This document shows positions 35,444 through 48,748 of a stretch of 64,000 nt of DNA, one piece after another. The stretch covers positions 168,798,927 to 168,862,926 of the forward strand of contig CM042691.1 of the NCBI GenBank assembly GCA_023614405.1. The letters are read 5' to 3'. This DNA is from Avena insularis (lineage: Eukaryota > Streptophyta > Magnoliopsida > Poales > Poaceae). Position 1 is the stretch's first letter, and every line of letters starts with the position of its first letter. Made by a program: the position numbers and the translations under genes. The notes under the pieces were generated by a model. That model ran no database searches, was not told the origin of the DNA, and saw only the letters and a program-made list of their open reading frames with translations.

Positions 35444-36349
35444 ATGAAAGGTGTACCTAGGGAACTTGCCGAGCACAGCTTAAACATTGATCCAAAATGT
35501 AAACCAGTGAAACAACCTCTACGACGCTTTGGAGATGAGAAGAGACACGCCATTGGCAAAGAGATAGATAGGTTACTTAAAGCTAGATTTATCCGAGAAG
35601 TCCTTCACACACGATGTGTGGCCAATCCTGTACTTGTCCCCAAAAAGGGAACCAATGAATTAAGAATGTGCGTTGATTACACCGGCTTGAATAAAGCATG
35701 TCCCAAAGATCCGTTTGCTTTGCCTCGCATTGACCAAGTCATTGACTCGACGGCTGGCTCGAAACTTTTATGTTTTCTCGATGCATACTCAGGATACCAC
35801 CAGATCAAGATGAGGTAGTCGGACCAGTTGTCCACTTCGTTCACTACCCCATACGACACGTTTTGCTATGTCACGATGCCCTTTGGGCTGAAAAACGCAG
35901 GTGCTACTTACCAGCGGACAATGCAATGTTGCCTCCACGACCAAATTGGTCGGAACGTTCACGCTTATGTGGACGATATCGCCGTGATGTCTAAAAAGTC
36001 AAATGACTTAATATCCGACTTAAAAGAAACCTTTGATAATCTCCAGAAATACAACATGATGCTTAACCCTAAGAAGTGCGTCTTCGGGGTACCAGCCGGC
36101 AAATTGTTGGGCTTCATCGTTTCCCAACGTGGAATCGAGGTCAACCCGGAGAAAATCAAGGCCATCTTAAACATAAACCGTCTGACATGCCTAAAGGACA
36201 TTCAACGACTAACAGGTTGTGTGGTAGGAGTTAGTCGGTTCGTCAGCCGACATGGAGAGAAGGCTCTGCCGCTGTACAAGTTGCTGAAGAAGGCGGACAA
36301 ATTCACGTGGATGAACGAAGCAGATGCAGCATTTAAGCAGCTCAAGTAG
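35444..36349 (+). pseudogene. Element D reverse transcriptase
   Basis: Conserved RT blocks are present: RFIREVLHTRCVANPVLVPK and MCVDYTGLNKACPKDPF (about 35590-35720), LCFLDAYSGYHQIKM (about 35770), FCYVTMPFGLKNAGATYQR (about 35860) and the catalytic box YVDDIAVMSK (about 35966). A TAG at 35816-35818 with a shift splits the domain, and the frame ends in TAG at 36347-36349. YVDD in place of the FIDD/YFDD of elements A and B fits the Tat lineage. Confidence 0.9.
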
Positions 36350-37200
36350 ATTCTTTCCTCAGCACCCGAGCCTGGAGAGCCCCTGTTAATTTACATGGCG
36401 GCAACCAACCGGGTCATCAGCATCGTCGTCGTGGTAGAGCGGAAGGAACCAGGCTATGAGCACGGAGTTCAACGACCAGTATACTATGTGAGTGAGGTCT
36501 TGACGGAGTCCAAGCAGCATTACCCGCACTACCAAAAGATAGCTTATGGAGTATTCCTTGCTTCTCGGAAGCTGAGGCATTACTTTTAGGAGCACCCAAT
36601 CACAGTGGTGAGCAAGACTCCACTGTCCGACATTATCAACAACAGCGACGCTACAGGAAGGGTCACGAAGTGGGGCATTGAACTCGCCGCCTTCGAGATC
36701 ACCTACAAGAGGCACGACGCTATCAAGTCACAGGCCTTGGCGGATTTTGTTGCAGATTGGACGGAGATGTCAGATGCTACTCCGTTGCCAGAACCAGGGT
36801 ACTGGGTGATGCACTTTGACGGATCAAAGCTGCTTAACGGCTCGGGGCTGGTATATTGCTGCAGTCACCAACAGGAGACAAGCTACACTACGTTCTGCAA
36901 ATCCACTTCGAGGCTACAAACAACATGGCGTAGTATGAAGCACTCATTCACGGACTGCGTGTGGCCAAGGATATTGGCATTAAGCGCATAGTTTGCTGTG
37001 GAGATTCTGACTTGGTTGCCCAGCAGGTGGTTGGCACCTGGAATGCACGGAACCCTATGATGGCGGCATATCGAGACGAAGAGGACGAGATAGCCAAGAG
37101 CTTCTTGGGCTACGAAGTCAAGTATGTACCTAGGGAGCAAAACGAGGCAGCTAATCTGTTGTCTAAGCTTGGATTAGGGTGTAAGCAAATTCCGCCAGGA
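36350..37200 (+). pseudogene. Element D tandem RNase H domains
   Basis: The first RNase H (about 36395-36600) reads VQRPVYYVSEVLTESKQHYP and KIAYGVFLASRKLRHYF, then TAG at 36587-36589. A connection segment (KTPLSDIIN...) leads to a second domain starting WVMHFDGSKLLNGSG (about 36805) and continuing, after a shift near 36860, with IVCCGDSDLVAQQVVG (about 36990) and VPREQNEAANLLSKLG (about 37129). A second, archaeal-like RNase H after the first is a lineage marker for Tat elements. Both copies are broken. Confidence 0.87.
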
Positions 37201-38628
37201 GTTTTCCTAGAGCACCTGCACACACCATCCGTAAAGGGGGACGACATCGACAACCCGGAGAGAGCTGACTCTTTCGTCAACATGGTGACTAAGGTCCCTC
37301 CGGCTTGGACAAAACCGTTCATGGATTACCTAGAACACGGAACTTTGCCCGATGACGAAGTCGAAAGATGGCAAATAGTACGACGAGCAAAGGGTTATAC
37401 CATAATCAATGGGCAACTCTACAAAAGGAGCACTACTGGTGTATACCTAAAGTGTGTTTCCCAGCTAGAAGGTATGGAAATCCTACGCGAAATCCATCTC
37501 AGAGATTGCGGGCATCACGCCGCTCCCCGATCGTTGGTCGCGAAAGCCTTCCGGCAAGGATTCTACTGGCTGAACACGAAGGCGGACGCCGACAAGCTGG
37601 TTGAGACATGCATGGGATGCCAGTATTATGCCCGACAACCACATGTTCCTGCTGAAGAACTGCGAACAATACCAATAACTTGGCCGTTTGCAGTCTGGGG
37701 TCTAGACATGGTGGGACCGTTACAAATGGCACCCTGTGGGTTTACACATCTGCTTGTAGCAGTTGATAAATTCACTAAATGGATAGAACCTAAACCCATT
37801 AGATAGCTTGATGGGGCAACTGCCCTCAGGTTCGTCCGAGATCTAGTGGTGAGATTTGGTCTCCCACACAGCATTATCACCGACAACGGCAGCAATTTAT
37901 CACTTGGAGAAGTGGAGGCATATTGCTGGGAGAAAGGCATCCGACTTGACCTTGCATCTGTGGCACACCCACAATCCAATGGTCAGGTTGAGCGAGCCAA
38001 TGGATTAATTCTACAGGGAATCAAGCCACATCTTGAGGCACCGCTACATAGAGCAGCAGGAGTCTGGGCGGAAGAATTTCCATCTGTGTTGTGGAGTTTA
38101 CGAACTACACCCAACAGATCCACCGGCTACACCCCTTATTTCATGGTATATGGAGCAGAAGCCATCCTGCCTTCCGACATCCTCCACGATGCACCAAGAG
38201 TTGCCGCCTACGACAAGGATGACGCTGAAGAATCCAGACGCCTAGATGTGGACCTTTTCAAGGAGGAGCGCGTTTTGGCATGCCAAAGATCCGCCATCTA
38301 CCAGCAGAAACTATGCAGCTACCATAGTCGCCGTGTTCGGCATCGCTCGTTTAAAGAGGGGGATTTGGTGCTCCGACTTAAGAAGAAGAAGTCGCACAAA
38401 TTATCCCCGCCATGGGAAGGATCGTTCATCATAAGCAAGGCGCTACTCAATGGGTCTTACTACCTTGTTGACAATCGTGAACTAAAGGATAGACCCAACG
38501 AGGATCATAAGTGTAAGCGACGTGACCCGGATGATGACTACCCGGAGCTTGATCGGCCATGGAACATAGCACAGCTACGTCCTTTTTACACTTATCATTT
38601 TTTATCTAATTGTGTATCTCTTACATGA
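37201..38628 (+). pseudogene. Element D integrase
   Basis: The HHCC finger lies about 37490-37640 (HLRDCGHHAAPR ... CMGCQYYARQ). The catalytic core has LDMVGPL (about 37708) and FGLPHSIITDNGSNL (about 37857), and the E-block HPQSNGQVERANG at about 37966. The C-terminal region continues through SHKLSPPWEGSFII to a stop at 38626-38628. A TAG at 37804-37806 splits the core. No chromodomain is seen, as expected for Tat elements. Confidence 0.9.
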
Positions 38629-39111
38629 TCAATGAAATAAAGCTCTCTAGTTCACTCATATTTCTGAGTCTTTTACCTCCTTTAGTGTTCATTTTTGGAT
38701 CATGTAAAACCTTTATGCACAAGCTTTGCGTTTGCACTTGTGAAAATTCCGCCTACGGGCGTTAGCTTAAGTTTTCTGGTCTACACGTTCTTTGTCGTTT
38801 TTATGTGGATTCTGGAGTAGTGACTTTCGGCACTTATTGTCGGCGATTTTGTGCTCAGGTTATTGACGGTGCCATTGGGCATCATCACCTAAGCGCATGG
38901 TTCCGACAACGAGTCTTCTGACTCACGAAAATTCAAGCATAAGAACCAAAGTAATGGATAAGCCAGCACTTGCTTAAAAAATATATATACATACTGGAAA
39001 CTAGTTCTTAAGTAGCAGGAAATAACAACCATTGTTTTCCGCCTTAAGTTACATCAACAAGTTTTTTCCGCGCATACACCAAAGGTGAAACAAATATTAC
39101 AAAGTTGTTTT
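38629..39111. other. Convergent 3' region between D pol and its antisense gene
   Basis: AT-rich, no ORF. It holds AATGAAATAAAGC near 38630 on the plus strand, a plausible poly(A) signal for pol or a flanking transcript. The antisense gene's stop codon lies at 39112-39114. Confidence 0.5.
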
Positions 39112-40265
39112 TCATTCCTTTGGCGCAGGAGACTTGGAAGCAGCATCGTCACCAGCCGGAGAATCACCCTCAACATCGGCACTATGGTGGGACTCGAAGG
39201 AATCTTAGTTGCCGTTGTCGATGGTGTTCATGGGCACGAAGACGTCGATGTCCACCAACTCGGCAACTCTGGTATCATAGCCCGCGAGTGACGACGGGAT
39301 GGCTTCATGATCAATCTCTTTGCCGTCATCGTCGACGTAGGGGATACCAGAGGTCACCGTGTCGATGTCGGCACCTTCGTAGTGTGCCTTCACCATTCAA
39401 AACGCCATCCTTGTGCCAGCCCGTGCACATGAAGCTTTCCAGCTTGTGACACGCTCGAGGGCTCGGCGCAGAATCTCCGAGTACTTCGCCACGGAGTCCG
39501 AGGCCTTGATGTGTATCTAGAGGGGCTTGGCAATCTCTTTGGCTTGGGTGATGGCGGTGTTGATGAAGTTGTCGGCAAGAACCATGATTCCTTGTCCGAA
39601 GGAGGCGATCGGGTCAAACCCATAGGAGCTGCAAGTTCCGACAAGGAGCGCATGAGTTCAATAAATTCAAAGTATCCAGACTACAAAACTACAAGGCGGA
39701 GGAAACTTACTGAAGATGTTGGCCTTAGCCTGCCAGAGGGTGTCCGCCAGGGATTCTTTCTCTTGTTGTAGGAGCTTATACGCATTGTTGTGGCATTGGT
39801 TTTGCTCATCAACAGCTTGCTTTTGATCTTTTAAGATCGCAAGCTCCTCCTTCAAGCGATTGATTTCCGCGGAGGCGGGATCCTGCAGGGCCTTCATTGA
39901 ATCCTCATGCATTTTCAGCACCTCTTTCCTCTCCTCCTTAAGGATCTTGTTCTCGCTGTCCAGCTGCTGGATGTGCTTGGATTGCTCGACAATGTCCTTG
40001 GCCTTGGCAACATGTTCTGCAAAGTTGGAGAAAGCAAAGTACACAATAAGTACTCGGAGAATATAGGCACAAGACCAAGACAGAATGCGCAAAAAGAAAA
40101 CAGACTCTTGTTTTTGATGATCTGTTCTTTCAAGATGGCAGTTTACCCTTTTCGGCTTCAAGATCTGCGCGCATCTTCTGGTACTTGTCATTGGCCATGC
40201 CCCTCCGAGCATTCTCGTTCTGTGGAAAAAAGAACAAAGTTAAACCGTTGTTTAGTCTACTTGGA

Positions 40266-40662
40266 GCATCTAGTCGGAAAATTTCCACCTAGACGCTCAG
40301 GGGCTACAGCGAGAGTTTTTAACTTAGCAATATGCTTAGCTTTTCTTTAAGCATCTAGTCGGAACTAATTTAGTTCTCGATTAGAAGCTTGGGGGCTATA
40401 GTATAAAGTTTTTAACTTGGATATCTACTTAGATTTTCTTTAAGCATCTAGTCGGAGCTAATTCAGTTACAACTAGAGGCTTGGGGGCTACAGTATTGAA
40501 ATTTATAAACACTGCATATGCTACTCTTAAAGCATCTAGTCGGAATAGTTCATTCCATCTAAATGCTTGGGGGCTACAGTGAGAAGTTTTCTAGCTTAGT
40601 CACTTTAGAGCATATAGATGCAAAACCTATGGTTTTCCGTCTACATCCTCGGGGGCTATAGT
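40266..40662. repeat. Minisatellite, five units of about 77-93 bp, in intron 3 of the antisense gene
   Basis: Units start with GCATCTAGTCGGA-like sequence at 40266, 40351, 40444, 40532 and 40609. Each ends with a (G)GGGGCTAYAGTG-like motif, the last near 40650. The array lies wholly inside the inferred 484-bp intron 40220-40703. Confidence 0.8.
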
Positions 40663-41583
40663 GGGATACTCATATGAAATGCAAAAGGCAAAGTAAAACT
40701 TACAAGTGCAATGATCTTGAGATTGTAGCGCTCTCGGCTAGAAGCTTGCCAAAGGAGATGCTATTTCCTCGCAATATTTCTGCTTGTCGGAGGAGCTCCT
40801 CAAGACCGCACGTCGGAGATGTCGGTGCTGCTCCAGGAACCAGAGTTGTGCTGCTCGGCGTAAGCGCCGGGTAGACTATCTTGGGGAACTCAAAAGGTTT
40901 CTGGGGAGCAAGGGCGATGCCTTCGGCAGAAGTACCAGCTTCCACCACCGCCTTGCCGCCACTGATGGCATCCTTAGCCGGAGCTTTAGCCATTTGTTGA
41001 GCGGTGCTCTCCTGCGTTGCCTGCTCCCCGACAACAGCGAGTTCGGTAGAGGCGCCAGAATCCACTTCCATGACGGAAGGGCCTGATGCCTCCTTAGCTT
41101 GTGAGCTTGTCGGGACAGACGAGGGCTTGACGGCAGGAGTGGCAGGGGCGATGGCGGGGGAGGCGTCGCGATGCAGCATGTCTTTGATATTTCGAGAAGC
41201 CCCCAAAGTTTTGGAGGTCTTCTTGAGGCTAGTCGTGGCTTTCTTCCTGAAACGTGTGAAATGCATAAGTACAGGAGCAAGACAGATAAATAGACAATGT
41301 CGGAGAATGAGAAGCTTACACTAATGGGGATGCTTTGGCAAAAATCCCGGTGGTTCTTCTCTTTTCTGCCTCCAGGGCGGCGGTAGTATTTTTGGAGGCT
41401 CCACCCTCCGTCTTCTTCTTCTTGCCTCCATCGACAGCGTCAGAGGTGGAGCTCTTCCGCTTCCGCACCAACGGAGCTTCATCGTCGGACACGACTGTGA
41501 CTTCCTTCATCTTTGGATCATAGATTTGGGCAGCCATGTTGCCCTCCTCTAGATCGCTAAGCTGTTAAGTGAGAAATCACAGT

Positions 41584-43729
41584 TGAAAGGATAAGGATGT
41601 CGCCTAGAGGGGGGTGAATAGGCGATTAAAACTTTTCCTAGAGTGGCTCATCAAAGGCAGAATAAAACTAGTGTTTACTTTGTTAAGCACAACCTAGAAA
41701 CAACTAAGGTTCACTTATGTGCACCAACAACTTATGCTAATCAATACAAGCAACAAAGTGATAGCAAGATATAGATTACTTCAAGCACGAAGGCTATCAC
41801 AATGTAAAGTGCATAAGTAAAGAGCTCGGGTATACAGATAACCGAGGCACGCGGGGACACAGATATTTTACCGAGTTCCTCCCAACATGGAGTATGTCTC
41901 GTTTGGAGAGGGGGTGGTATCAAACCACCAACGCCACAAAAGGCCTCCCTTATTCTCCGATGAATCTCATCCCAATGGGATTGATCCACGCTTCCACTAT
42001 TGGTGCACTTGTCTGTGGCAACCGGAACCTCTCACAAGGTTGGGGCACAACTCCACAACTTAATTGGAGGCTCCCAACAAACGCCACAAAAGGCCACAAT
42101 GCCACCGAGGACACAAACCGTCTAGGGTTCCAAGAACCCAAGAGGGACAAGCTCCAATGAGCAACTCAAACCAAATCCTCCAAGGAGAACTCAAACCGAT
42201 GCACCAAATGCAAATGGCAAGAACACCACAAAGATGCTCAAATCCCTCACTCTCAAGTTCCAACAAAGCTACTAAAGCTATTGGGGGAACAAGAGATGAG
42301 GAATCAAAGAGAGACACAAAATCCCCCAAAATCTAGATCCCCAAAGATACACTCACAAAGATATGTTTTGGTTTGGTCAAAACGTAGATCTAGATCACCT
42401 CTAACAACCCCTCAAATATATGCAAGAATCAATGGAGGGGTGTGTAGAAATCAAGCTTAAAGAGTAAAGCAAATGGGGGCAAAGCTTAGACAAGAAAAGG
42501 AGGAAGAAGTAACCCTAAACAATAATGGACGAAGTCTATTTAAAGGGTCGGGCTAAATCTGCCCGTTGGGGCAATTTTCTGGACGGTCCGGTACTACCGG
42601 ATTTAACCGGTACTACCGGAACCAAAAAAAAGGCAGAAGGAAGAAGGAGCCAGGAGAGGGCGCAGCAGTGGGCAGGGCTAGAGGAAGTGCGAGGTGGGGC
42701 CGAGCAAGCAGCATCAGCCGGCAATAAGCAGCAGACGCAGCAGCAAAGAAGCGGCATAGCAGCTACAAAGAGCGCATCGATGTGAGACAGCAGCTGCAGA
42801 GGGGCCCGCGCGGGCAGGCGAGGTAGCGCAGCAGCCAGCAGTGCATCAACGCGCGCACAGCGTGGCTGGCAAGCGCAAGCAGAGCAGCGGCTAGCGTTAG
42901 CGGCAACAAGCGCTAGCTAATGCACGCAGCACGCATGCGCAGCGATGGGGCCAGCAAGGCGAAGCGGCAGCTGGCAGCGCCGGCGTGCCGGTCAACGACG
43001 CAACGGCTCGATCCGGTCATGAATCTGGAAAAGAAAAACTGGGCTGGCCGGTAGTACCGGCCCACCCGGGCGGTACTACCGGGCGGCGGTACTACTAAAT
43101 AGGTACCTAGCGAGGAAAAGAAAACGGGCCGCTTTCAGGCTGGGCGGTAAATCGCCCGTCCGGCGGTACTACCGCCGCCGTAAAAGAGACTGACAGGCAA
43201 ATATTCAAACGGCAATAACTTTTGACTGTAAGCTCCGATTAACCCGATTCAAATTGCGTTGGATAGAGGACGACAAGGGCTTCCCAATAAAAAGTGGAAT
43301 TATCACAAAGTGAGAAAGTATCAAGTACAATAATGTGATATACCTCACTTGGTGAGAAACCGAAAAGCCGCATAAATCAAAATCGCAACAAGATACATAT
43401 GGGAGATCCGATTTTGATGAACAAGAGCTTGTTATGGAGATTACCACAAGCTCTATATCCTCACATGGATAAGACCAAATAACAACCAAATACGATGATG
43501 CAAGTATGCAAAGGTTTGAGCTCTCTCCGAACGATGTGACCAAATTACTCATACGAGAGCCCCTCTTGATAGTACGGTTATCTATCCTAAACCCGGTCTC
43601 ACACACACAACGTGAGACCTGCAAAAGGGAAAACCTATCAAGATTATACCTTTGCCTTGAGCATTCCACTTGAGCTTGATGTAGACGATCTTGCCCTTCT
43701 CAAGATGGAACGCCTTTCTTAATTCCTCA
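41584..43729 (-). repeat. 3' LTR of element E (shortened)
   Basis: It aligns with 48749-50897 over its full 2146 bp. It lacks the roughly 186 bp that complete the other LTR up to 51083. CCGGTACTACCGG-type palindromes occur at 42588-42600, 42607-42619, 43048-43060 and 43068-43082. The purine-biased, GC-rich stretch 42560-43200 gives spurious frames such as 42525-42785. Confidence 0.85.
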
Positions 43730-46311
43730 TCTTCTCATATGTGTATATGTCTCTAAGTGGAAAACATCACAAAGACATATTCCCATACAAAAACAACTAC
43801 ACACAAAGAAGATATGCAATAAATCACAAAAAAAGGCTAAAATGAAGTCATAACATATATCAATAAGATTTTTGCTTCAAAGCATGGCCAAAGGCTCAAA
43901 TATATCTTATTGTACATTAATGAACTTCAAACACCAACACACTACATATATTACAACAATCACCAAGGGAAAAAGGGAAAGTTGGAATATATGGAGAAAT
44001 GCAACAAGTATCATAAGATATAATAGACTAGCAAAAATCTCACTATTGCATATGAGAGAAGTTGATGAAATGATAGGCAATAAAATTGCTAGATTGACAT
44101 ATTTGGGATTGGAGGATCATATGCATGATTTTGTATAGTCCCAATTATATGCAATCATCTCAACTTAAACACATATACAATAGGGAGTTCTCTTATAACC
44201 ATGGCTAGAACTACAACAATTACAAATACATTAATTCATGCTAGAAGGCAACCGACAAACGGTTGGAATCAAGATATGTGAGCATGAGAAAGAGATACTT
44301 GTTACTGAGATATAATTGGTAGGATGTAGAGAATATGAATTCGTTGATCATCCTATAGCTTGCCTCAAATTTTCTTCTAAGCATCACTTCTTCAAAATTG
44401 AGAGACAAGCGTCCAATATATCTCCAATGTACCTAAAACACATTTAAGTACAAAATGATCCACAAACTTATTGGGTCCAATGTAGTTAGTGCAACTATAA
44501 TACATAGGAGAGACTCCACATAAATATGTGCATATTGATATGAAATTGAATTTCATGCACAACTTAGCCGATGGGATTTGGTGGAGTTTCCCCTATATAT
44601 TGGATCAAAGAAAGCAAGCATGCCATAATATATATATGTAGTAAATATGCATGCACAAGGCTTTCAAGAACCAAAAATGAGATACAATTTGAGCAAAAAC
44701 ACCAAGTAAACCAAGATGACACACACAAGAGTGTGACAAGACAAGCAGTGTCCAAATTGTATCAAAGACCCAATTCAACACATGAAAGATCACAAGTTCA
44801 ACAAATGAACTAGGCTAAGGCCAAAAGAGCAAAAATAGATAGAAATAAAAATGCTCAAGGATTTATCTCATTCTAAAATGGTCAAATCAAGAAGCAAGGA
44901 ATGAGACAAAACCAAATCCCAAAAGGAGCAAGGTTCCAACAAGAAACCAAACTCCCCAAACTTCTCATGATGGCTCAAATACCAAAACGAAAAGATTGAG
45001 GTTCCAAGCACATAAAACCCGATATGGACCAAACAAAGAAGCATAAATATGAGTGTTCTAAATAATATAGGATAGCTCCCCCATAGATAGTGCATTATGT
45101 AGGATTTTCCTTTTAAATGCAAATTGCACACAAATGGGATCATCACTAGTACCTACAATAAGTAAAACACAAGAGGATATCAATAAAATAAGAAGATCCA
45201 CAAGAAGCAAGGAAGGCTTGGGAGACAACACAAAACATTTTCTTGGCCAAAGATAGGATAAAATTAAGCAAGGGCCAAAGTGAATATGATCAATAAATTC
45301 TACCATAAGTTGGTACTCATTGTCCAAGGACAAGAAATATTGGGAATAATTTTCCCAAGGTAGCTTGCATGGATATCCAAGATCATAGTCACAACAAGAA
45401 GCATATAACTAAATATAAGAAATTAAGTATGATACTTCGAACAAGATTCTTGGTAGCTTCCAATAGTCACACAATCACTAGTGATTAGAGTAACTTGAAG
45501 CAAATGGTTCCCATGAGGATATATATATCTAAATATGAGGAAACACATACCAAGAAACATTCTCATATACAAGATCCAAAATAAGATCAATAAAGGCATT
45601 CAAGCAAATTGGAACTTGTATGAGAAAATGTGTCACATAGGAGCTAGATAATAATCAATATCAATTCTAAGTGACACAACCTCAAATATTCACATTTTCT
45701 AGGATTGTGATATGCACTAAGCGTATGACTCCCCCATAATGTGATACTACCATAAATCCAACACGAGGCAAAAGGATACAAATAGAGATAATTAATGGAC
45801 ATTATAAAACTTAAATTTCTCATGAGAATTATACCACATAGAGACTAGAAAATAATCCAATATAAATACTAGGTGGTATTCCTCATGTACACACATTTTT
45901 AGGATTGTGGAATGCCCAAGCATAACACTCCCCCAAAATGGGATAATCCATTAATCTCTCACAAGAGCCAAATAAGATACCAAATATAACCAAGTAAGGC
46001 TCCAATACAAGAAACACACATACATGGTGTGCCACCTAATCATACACAAATATTCTTGATACCTCAAGATAATTAAGTGGAAAACACAACATGTACAAAA
46101 GCATGGAAGATACAAAACCAACACATGCACAAGGGGGCGAGTAACTTTCAATGAAATGAGTTAAGCATATGTTATCGCAAGGAGGAACATTGGAAATATA
46201 ATAGGAGCAATATAATCCACATGACTTGGCTTTGACAAAAATAATAATGAAGATCCCTTAATTCTTCATGATGTATCCAAGTCTCCAATTCCCTCCAACA
46301 ATACATATTGA
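43730..46311. other. Element E non-coding internal stretch
   Basis: About 2.6 kb of AT-rich sequence with no pol motifs in any frame. Repeated phrases include ACACAT.TTTAGGATTGTG.AATG near 45700 and 45895, followed by ACTCCCCCA(T/A)AATG.GATA, which suggests an old internal duplication of about 190 bp. Frames such as 44564-44755 (minus) have no recognisable domain. Confidence 0.6.
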
Positions 46312-48694
46312 TCAAGTTTTGGCTTGTTGGTCCCCAACCAAGTTGGGTCCTAAGAGGTTAGTCACAATAGGCTTGGAAACCCAAATGGTTATTTTCTTGA
46401 ACCCACATTGAGCACCAACAAATTTGGCAAACACATTGCCAACCTCATCCTTACAAAGAGAATAAGCATCATCAATCAAGATAGGATGGGATGAGGAGAT
46501 ACCAATAGTGCTTGAGGAAGAAATGTGCCCCTTCTCGCGGCATATGTAGCAAGTTCTACTCTTGCCATCTTTCTTTTTGGATGACAAAACAACTTGAGGA
46601 AGAGCTTGAGTCTTCTTGGGAGGAGGCCCATCTCTAACAAGATGTAGAGCTTGAGGCCGCTTCCCTTGTTGCTTCTTGCCAAGGGACTTCTTCTTTAATG
46701 GGAAATGTTTGACATGATGCCCTTCTTCCTTGCACTTGAAGCAAACAATGTTGGCCGGATTCTTGACTTGATCTTGGCCATTCTTCTTGTTATCCTTGTG
46801 CTTCAACTTGATAGTGGACTTGTTCTTGACATTGGAGTTGAATCCAAGCCCACTCTTGTCATTGGGGGATTTTTGCACACTCAAGATTTTGTTAAGTGTG
46901 ACCTTCCCTTGATGACCCTTTTTCAAGTCATTCTTCAAAGAAGTGACTTGAGCCTTGAGCCTTTTGATTTCCTCTACATGGTTAGTTTCAACAAAAACAC
47001 TAGAGGAAGTAGATGCTACATTGTTAGAGCAACAAGGCACTGAATGTAATTCATCACGAGATATATTATGGTTGTGAGAGGATGAACTACAAGGACTAGC
47101 ACATGGCAATATAACATTTGGAGTAGATGTAGTGCTAATGTCCACATGAGGTCCACTAGATGTTACCTTTAGCCTACCATGGGAGACTAGAAGATCCTCA
47201 TGCGAGCTCGAGAGCTTAACATGACTTTCTTCTAATTTCCCATAGTTGCTAGTTAGCAAAGCAAGTTGAGCCTTTAGCTCAACATTCTCCTTCAAAATAG
47301 ATGCCTCACAAGAAATAGAGTTAGTAGCACAAGCATCATCACTATTTGCAAGAGGTGAGGGCAACTTGGCAAGCTCTTTTGAATATGAGGCTTTAAGTTG
47401 CTCATGTGACTCGGTGAGTTTGATGAGCTCACCCTTTATGACCCTAGAGCCATTTTTGAGGTGCTCAAAATCCTCAAGGAGTTTAGCATAAGCAACTTGA
47501 GTCTCATCATTTTTACTTTTGAAGGAGTTTGCCACCACAAGTTCTCTATCATGGTATTCTTTTACTCTAGATAATTCTAGAGTGAAAGTCTCCTCAAGAT
47601 ATTCTTTGGTGGTTTGTTCTTCTTCAAGGGAGTCATTTAGTTGAGCAATTTCATTAGCATAATTACGCTCAAGCGCAAACTTTTCATCAATTATGTTTTC
47701 TTGCTCCTCAATAAGATCATTGCCTTCTATAGCATAATTCAAGATTTCAAGAAGGTTGGAGGAAGCAATTTTATTTTTGTAGAGAGCACTATAGACAACC
47801 TCTCCCATTTTCTTAATAGAGGTAATATCATACTTACCTCTATAATAATCATTATCATTCTCAACCTCATCATCATCATCATGAGATACAATGGGATTCA
47901 AAGAGGTTACCTTTGTTCCCTTATCCATAAGGCACATGTGAGAACCGGAGGAAGGTGATGATGAGATTGCACTTGTAGCTCTCTTCAAGACCTTGTCTTG
48001 GCCCATAGAATCTTCATTTTCCTCTACATGGTTAGCAACACAAGCACTAGTGGAAATAGAAGCATTTTTTATCATGGAAACAAGACAACATGAGCATATC
48101 ATCATGAGATTTGTTCAAGTCATTTCTACATGATATGCAAGGACTATTAACACAAGCATGTGAGGAATTTTGAGTGCTAGAAGTGTTAAGGTCCAAAGAT
48201 AGATCATTGCAACTAGATAGATATGAGGTATTACAAATAGTGAACACACTATCCATATTGCAATTTCTATCACCACTCACCATATCATTACCTTGTGAAA
48301 AATCACATGTTGGTGAAGTGGTAGACGGTGAGAACTCATCTCGAACGGAAGTGGAAGCAACACAATCATCCTCAATAATGTTGGACTTGCTATATTTATC
48401 TTGAAGCTTGGTCCATATATCACGAGCGCTTGAATAAGGCATGATAGACGAAAGAACTACATTTCTCACAACATGCAAAAGAATTTTAGTAGCTAGAGCA
48501 TCTATATGAGAGTTCAACTTCTCCTCTAAAGATTCGTTTCAGGTATCCATAGGAGAAGAGAAACCCACATATAGATAGCCCTCGATAATTGGGTGAATTT
48601 CCCAAAATAAATTAAGCATGCGAATTTTCCAAACATCATAATTTGTGCCATCGAATGTGAGCGTGTCCTTGTGCACTAATCCCCTAGACGACAT
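46312..48694 (-). pseudogene. Element E gag protein (UBN2-like, coiled coil, two damaged zinc knuckles)
   Basis: The minus-strand ATG at 48694 opens a copia-type gag (FDGTNYDVWKIRML, then SSARDIWTKLQDKY near 48430). An in-frame TGA lies near 48545 and a shift near 48080. A 597-codon frame then runs to 46312. It has a long coiled-coil region (about 47780-47200), a Ser-rich linker, and two CCHC-like knuckles at about 46740 and 46550. Both have lost the last cysteine: CFKCKEEGHHVKHF has Phe, and CYICREKGHISSSS has Ser. These knuckles normally bind the element's RNA for packaging. No protease or pol follows, so this resembles the gag-only class of LTR elements (TR-GAG). Confidence 0.8.
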
Positions 48695-48734
48695 CTTTAC
48701 TCTCAAGGCGGTGAAGCCTAAAATGAGAGACCGG

Positions 48735-48746
48735 GCTCTGATACCA
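48735..48746 (-). other. Primer binding site of element E
   Basis: The minus strand reads TGGTATCAGAGC two bases from the LTR end at 48749, the tRNA-Met type site. It shows that E is transcribed leftward and that 48749-51083 is the 5' LTR. Confidence 0.85.
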
Positions 48747-48748
48747 AT

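Noticed and set aside
40266..40662. CRISPR-like array of regular repeats
   Set aside because: Units are long, unequal (77-93 bp) and diverged with no distinct spacers, and this is plant nuclear DNA; it is a minisatellite.
45058..45333. Hydrophobic minus-strand frames (44564-45333) as possible membrane proteins
   Set aside because: AT-rich sequence read in the reverse direction gives Leu/Ile/Phe-rich strings; there is no start context, family or supporting neighbour.
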